From positions 25,225 to 42,038 of the forward strand of contig CAJUOT010000021.1 in assembly GCA_910588135.1 (NCBI GenBank): a DNA stretch of 16,814 nucleotides. Direction: 5' to 3'. Under the pieces are notes generated by a model. It did no database searches, was not told the DNA's origin, and saw nothing but the letters and a program-made list of their open reading frames with translations. Position numbers and translations under genes: made by a program. How positions within the stretch are numbered: the stretch's first letter is position 1; the number at the start of each line of letters is the position of its first letter. This document shows positions 14,010 to 16,814 of this stretch, piece by piece. The stretch comes from an uncultured Oscillospiraceae bacterium. Lineage in GTDB: Bacteria > Bacillota > Clostridia > Oscillospirales > Oscillospiraceae.

Positions 14010-15148
14010 CCGTTACAGTGCATCGGGGCGCCCGGCAAATCGGCGGGTGTTGCACAGAAATTGCCACCGGGCGAACTCGAATCCTGATTGACGCAGGTGC
14101 GCCGCTCCCCGGGGAACAATGTGAACCGCTCTGCTTCCCCCAGGCTGACGCCGTCCTGGTCACCCACTATCACGGCGACCACACCGGCGAGCTGGGAAAT
14201 CTGCCGGATGGCGTCCCGATTTACATGATGAAATCCTGCAAGTGGATTTTGCAGAAATACCGGGAACGCATGGGGTCCGAATACTGCCGCGGCGTTGACT
14301 TGGACGCAATCCGCACAGTTCAAAATAAGGCCCCGTTTTGTGTGTGCGACATCTGTATTACCCCCATCGAATCAGACCATTCCTCTTTCCAACCGGTGAT
14401 GTACCTGCTGGAGGCTGATGGGAAGCGAGTGTTGCACACTGGCGACTTCCGCTTACACGGCCCTCATCGGGAACCGCTTATGGACGCTCTGCGCGGATTA
14501 GGTCATATCGACCTTTTGATTACAGAGGGCACGTCCCTGACGCGGGACGATGGGTGGACGGAAGAACAAGTTGGCGCGGAACTGGCAAAGCTCATACGAC
14601 GGTATAAATACTGTTTTCTGCTCACCTCATCGGGAAATCTGGACCGCATAGATACCTTTGCCCAACAGATTCCCCAAGGCAGATATTTCTTAGTGGACGC
14701 CTTCCAGAAGGATCTGATCGACATTGCCCGTGCCCACAGTGAGGCTGGGCCGAATTACTTAAAAAAGGCGCTCACATATGGGAAAAACCTTGCGGAAAAG
14801 ATGGATCAGCGTGGCTTTGGCATGGTAGTTCGGGCAAACTCTGCTTTCAAAGAAATTGTGTCGGACTATATCAGGCGTTTTCCTGAAAACACCTGCCTCG
14901 TCTATTCCATGTGGAGCGGCTATCAGGAACTGGACGGGATTCATAGCTTTTTAGCCTTATTTGGGAAAAATGTGCGAACTGTCCACTCTTCCGGCCATGT
15001 ATCGGCGCGGGATTTAGACGAATTTATCTCAGGGTTGAACCCAGATAAAATTTTGATGATACATACACAAGCTGAACCCAAAGACATTGCTATTACGCAT
15101 AAAAGCCGTCTTCTGACAGCTTCGGATGGAGAAACGGTTTACCTGTAG
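14006..15148 (+). CDS. RNase J-like metallo-beta-lactamase / beta-CASP protein
   Basis: A 380-residue soluble protein. The metal-binding motif HYHGDH is at 54-59, the third-motif histidine is H125 (ESDHSSF), and D147 sits in HTGDFR. Beta-CASP-type features follow: LITEGT with E174, LTSSGNLDRI, HSSGHVSARDLDEF with H331, and the late strand KILMIHTQAEP with H353. The family cuts RNA or DNA with two zinc ions (RNase J, CPSF73, SNM1). It is shorter than RNase J (about 550 residues) and lacks that protein's C-terminal domain. The ATG overlaps the upstream stop (ATGA), and no good ribosome site is present, so translation is coupled to the nuclease gene, which implies a joint task. It is AT-rich like its partner. 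The substrate is unknown. Confidence 0.85.
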   Translation: MTVTVHRGARQIGGCCTEIATGRTRILIDAGAPLPGEQCEPLCFPQADAVLVTHYHGDHTGELGNLPDGVPIYMMKSCKWILQKYRERMGSEYCRGVDLDAIRTVQNKAPFCVCDICITPIESDHSSFQPVMYLLEADGKRVLHTGDFRLHGPHREPLMDALRGLGHIDLLITEGTSLTRDDGWTEEQVGAELAKLIRRYKYCFLLTSSGNLDRIDTFAQQIPQGRYFLVDAFQKDLIDIARAHSEAGPNYLKKALTYGKNLAEKMDQRGFGMVVRANSAFKEIVSDYIRRFPENTCLVYSMWSGYQELDGIHSFLALFGKNVRTVHSSGHVSARDLDEFISGLNPDKILMIHTQAEPKDIAITHKSRLLTASDGETVYL

Positions 15149-15168
15149 CTTTTCCATGATGCATTGAT

Positions 15169-15205
15169 AAAAACTCCCGCCTGTTTGCCCAGACGGGAGT
15201 TTTTT
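15169..15205 (+). terminator. Terminator of the nuclease/MBL cassette
   Basis: AAAAACTCCCG (15169-15179) pairs with CGGGAGTTTTT (15194-15204), with an inner CTG/CAG pair set across a 1-1 mismatch. The right arm ends in six Ts. The A-tract on the left makes it potentially bidirectional, so it may also stop transcription arriving from the minus-strand PTS genes. Confidence 0.92.
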
Positions 15206-15248
15206 CATTCGGGATTTTCGAGTTTAAACGAATGACATTACCGGAACA

Positions 15249-15264
15249 GCAGGGAGTTTTTTAT
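15249..15264 (+). repeat. Right copy of the 16-bp direct repeat (orphan terminator tail)
   Basis: GCAGGGAGTTTTTTAT repeats the tuf terminator tail at 13233-13248 with one mismatch, but it has no matching left arm close by. AT-rich sequence lies to its left and GC-rich sequence to its right. Confidence 0.6.
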
Positions 15265-15390
15265 CCTGTGCGGCCGCCGGGGACCCCGCAGAGCAAGGGC
15301 GGCGCTGTAAAATTTCGCAGCCGCACCCCGCCATCCACCTGACCCTGAAGTCTGGGGCCCCAAGCAGGGTCTGGGCCGCAGATCACGCCC
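15265..15390. other. GC-rich structured non-coding stretch
   Basis: No gene is visible. TGCGGC (15269-15274) can pair with GCCGCA (15320-15325). GACCCTG (15341-15347) pairs with CAGGGTC (15365-15371) around the palindrome TGGGGCCCCA (15353-15362). On the minus strand this last hairpin begins 20 nt after the small unknown gene, so it could protect or end that transcript, although no T-tract follows it. To its left, 15206-15248 is AT-rich with CATTCG/CGAATG arms (15206-15211 and 15229-15234). Confidence 0.55.
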
Positions 15391-15750
15391 TTACGTCTGC
15401 CTCAATTCGGTATACGCTCTGTCATAAGCCTCAAGGAATTTGTCCGGTAAACGGAGCCTGCAATACTCATCAATCATCAGCAAATCAGCGGTGATCGACT
15501 CGCTGCTGCTGTCCAGAGAGCAGTGTTTTCCCAAAAACTGGGTAATTGCAGGCACAAGCAAATCACCCAGGACAATTCCGGCACCGAATTGGCCGTTCCG
15601 ATCATTTATGCTGCATTTCAGCAAAAAGGAATCATACAAAATGCAGCCAACCTCTCTGTGCTCTGAATCTGCGTAAAGCATCTTGGCCTTGTAATCAAAA
15701 ACGCTGCTGACCAGACGGTATAGCTCGACAATATTTTCTATCTTGTTCAT
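15391..15750 (-). CDS. Small protein of unknown function downstream of the PTS gene
   Basis: A 119-residue soluble, acidic protein beginning MNKIENIVELYRLVSSVF and ending DRAYTELRQT. I do not recognise a family. It is mostly alpha-helical in appearance, with a central GAGIVLGDLLVPAITQFLG stretch and three cysteines. The start at 15750 is preferred because GGGGATGTTGGG precedes it; an in-frame ATG at 15768 has no ribosome site. The gap to the PTS stop codon is only 33 nt, so cotranscription is likely. Base composition is lower in GC than the PTS gene, suggesting a different origin. Small size and a downstream position would suit an accessory or immunity-type protein, but that is a guess. Confidence 0.6.
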   Translation of the reverse strand: MNKIENIVELYRLVSSVFDYKAKMLYADSEHREVGCILYDSFLLKCSINDRNGQFGAGIVLGDLLVPAITQFLGKHCSLDSSSESITADLLMIDEYCRLRLPDKFLEAYDRAYTELRQT

Positions 15751-15783
15751 CCCAACATCCCCAATCATTCATGGCAGACATTG

Positions 15784-16814
15784 TCAGTCCAGCTTCAGGT
15801 CGCCCTCTCTGATCCAGCCAATCTGCCGGAACAGCAGGCCGAAAGCCCAGCACAGCACAGCGGGCAGAACAAAGGAGACCAAAATCAGTCCGGCCCACTC
15901 GAATGCCCCAGGGGCAATGGCGGCGGCGCCGTTGGCAAGGGCATCCTCACTGGGTGCGATCCAGCCTGTCCACACACCGATCTGGCCTACCAGCCCGCAG
16001 GTGCCCATGCCCGCTGACACCGGAGGACCGTTCATCTCCAGCTTGAAGAGGCAGGTGGCAATGGGGCCCGTGATGGCTGATGTGAGAATGGCGGGCAGCC
16101 AGATCCGGGGATTCTTCACAATGTTTCCCATTTGCAGCATAGACGTGCCGATGCCCTGGCTCACCAGTCCGCCCCAGCGGTTTTCCCGGAAGGACAGCAC
16201 GGCGAAGCCCACCATGTTGGCGCAGCACCCTGCCACCGCCGCGCCCCCTGCCAGCCCGGTGAGGGAAAAAGCGGCGCAGATGGCGGCGGAGGAGATGGGC
16301 AGTGTGAGGGCCATGCCGATGACTACGCTGACCAGTATGCCCATGAGCAGGGGCTGCTCGTCGGTGGCGATCCGGGTGACATTGCCAATGGCGGTGGCGG
16401 CGGTGCCAATGGCCGGAGCCGTCAGGGCGGACAGGCCCACCCCGGCCAGAATGGTCACCAGGGGCGTGACCAGAATATCCACTTTGGTCTCTTTGGACAC
16501 GGCCTTGCCGCATTCGGCGGCGATAATGGCGATGAACAGCACCGCCAGCGGGCCCCCCGCCCCCTTGCCGCCGTCCAGAGTGGTGCTGCCCAGGTCGTTG
16601 GCGGCGCAGCCCACTGTCACCAGGGAAAACAGCACCATGGGGGGGGCTTTCAGCGCCCAGCCGATGGCCACCGCCATGGCCGCGCCGCTCATCGCGGAGG
16701 CATATACCCCCACATCCACCAGGAAGGCCAGCCCCAGCTGCTCCCCCAGCGTTTTCACAATGGTGCCGATGAGCAGGGAGCAGAACAGGCCCTGGGCCAT
16801 GGCCCCCAGGGCGT
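15784..16814 (-). CDS. PTS EIIC-like membrane transporter (N-terminus outside window)
   Basis: At least 342 residues with eight or more hydrophobic segments. The pattern LGAMAQGLFCSLLIGTIVKTLGEQLG, then APPMVLFSLVTVGCAANDLG, GGPLAVLFIAIIAAECGK, and VDILVTPLVTILAGVG matches the EIIC_2 type of PTS permease (PF13303-like), which forms the membrane channel for a sugar or sugar-like substrate. The frame stays open through the right edge, so the ATG at 16800 is probably internal. No EIIA or EIIB partner gene is visible here. Some members of this family are stand-alone and of unknown substrate. Family is fairly sure; function is not. Confidence 0.8.
   Translation of the reverse strand, partial: ALGAMAQGLFCSLLIGTIVKTLGEQLGLAFLVDVGVYASAMSGAAMAVAIGWALKAPPMVLFSLVTVGCAANDLGSTTLDGGKGAGGPLAVLFIAIIAAECGKAVSKETKVDILVTPLVTILAGVGLSALTAPAIGTAATAIGNVTRIATDEQPLLMGILVSVVIGMALTLPISSAAICAAFSLTGLAGGAAVAGCCANMVGFAVLSFRENRWGGLVSQGIGTSMLQMGNIVKNPRIWLPAILTSAITGPIATCLFKLEMNGPPVSAGMGTCGLVGQIGVWTGWIAPSEDALANGAAAIAPGAFEWAGLILVSFVLPAVLCWAFGLLFRQIGWIREGDLKLD

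Noticed and set aside
1..16814. tRNA, rRNA, CRISPR array, integrase or transposase genes
   Set aside because: I looked for cloverleaf-like segments, regularly spaced repeats and recombinase motifs and saw none. The candidate mobile parts carry no enzyme for movement.

Overview
The window looks like chromosome from a high-GC member of the Clostridia. The str operon order, strong GGAGG ribosome sites and TTGxxx-17-TATAAT promoters are Firmicutes-like. The GC-rich codon choice resembles Oscillospiraceae-type gut bacteria (Flavonifractor/Lawsonibacter-like). That placement is an inference from gene style; no search was run.

Layout, left to right. (a) 1-794: C-terminal end of an ABC-transporter permease, followed by a hairpin. 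(b) 941-3230: an LTA-synthase-like sulfatase-fold membrane protein with its own promoter and terminator. (c) 3352-4293 (minus): a diacylglycerol/lipid kinase, divergent from (d) azlC-azlD (4531-5573), a branched-chain amino-acid exporter pair whose promoter carries an inverted repeat in its spacer. (e) 5690-6712: an XRE-type HTH regulator with a TPR-like C-terminal region, preceded by two operator-like palindromes. (f) 6752-8042: promoter, 14-codon basic leader peptide, hairpin covering the ribosome site, tandem GNAT acetyltransferase (two domains in one chain) and a strong terminator. (g) 8077-13246: the str operon with its own promoter: L7Ae-like protein, rpsL, rpsG, fusA, then tuf behind an additional promoter. 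A 388-bp gap between rpsL and rpsG holds a 74-bp MITE-like palindromic element and further hairpins. (h) 13249-15248: a lower-GC two-gene cassette encoding a PD-(D/E)XK-like nuclease and an RNase J-like metallo-beta-lactamase/beta-CASP protein. (i) 15265-15390: structured non-coding DNA. (j) 15391-16814 (minus): a PTS EIIC-like membrane protein running off the right edge, followed by a small unknown gene.

The most interesting region is 13233-15264. The cassette has its own promoter and terminator, and its genes overlap by ATGA. Its drop in GC begins and ends at a 16-bp direct repeat (one mismatch) matching the 3' end of the tuf terminator. This suggests a mobile module inserted in the terminator downstream of tuf, possibly a phage-defence or nucleic-acid-processing system. 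The second item of interest is the leader-peptide/hairpin arrangement ahead of the double acetyltransferase, which resembles translational attenuators of antibiotic-resistance genes. The third is the palindromic element inside the str operon, whose two stems differ by compensated base changes.
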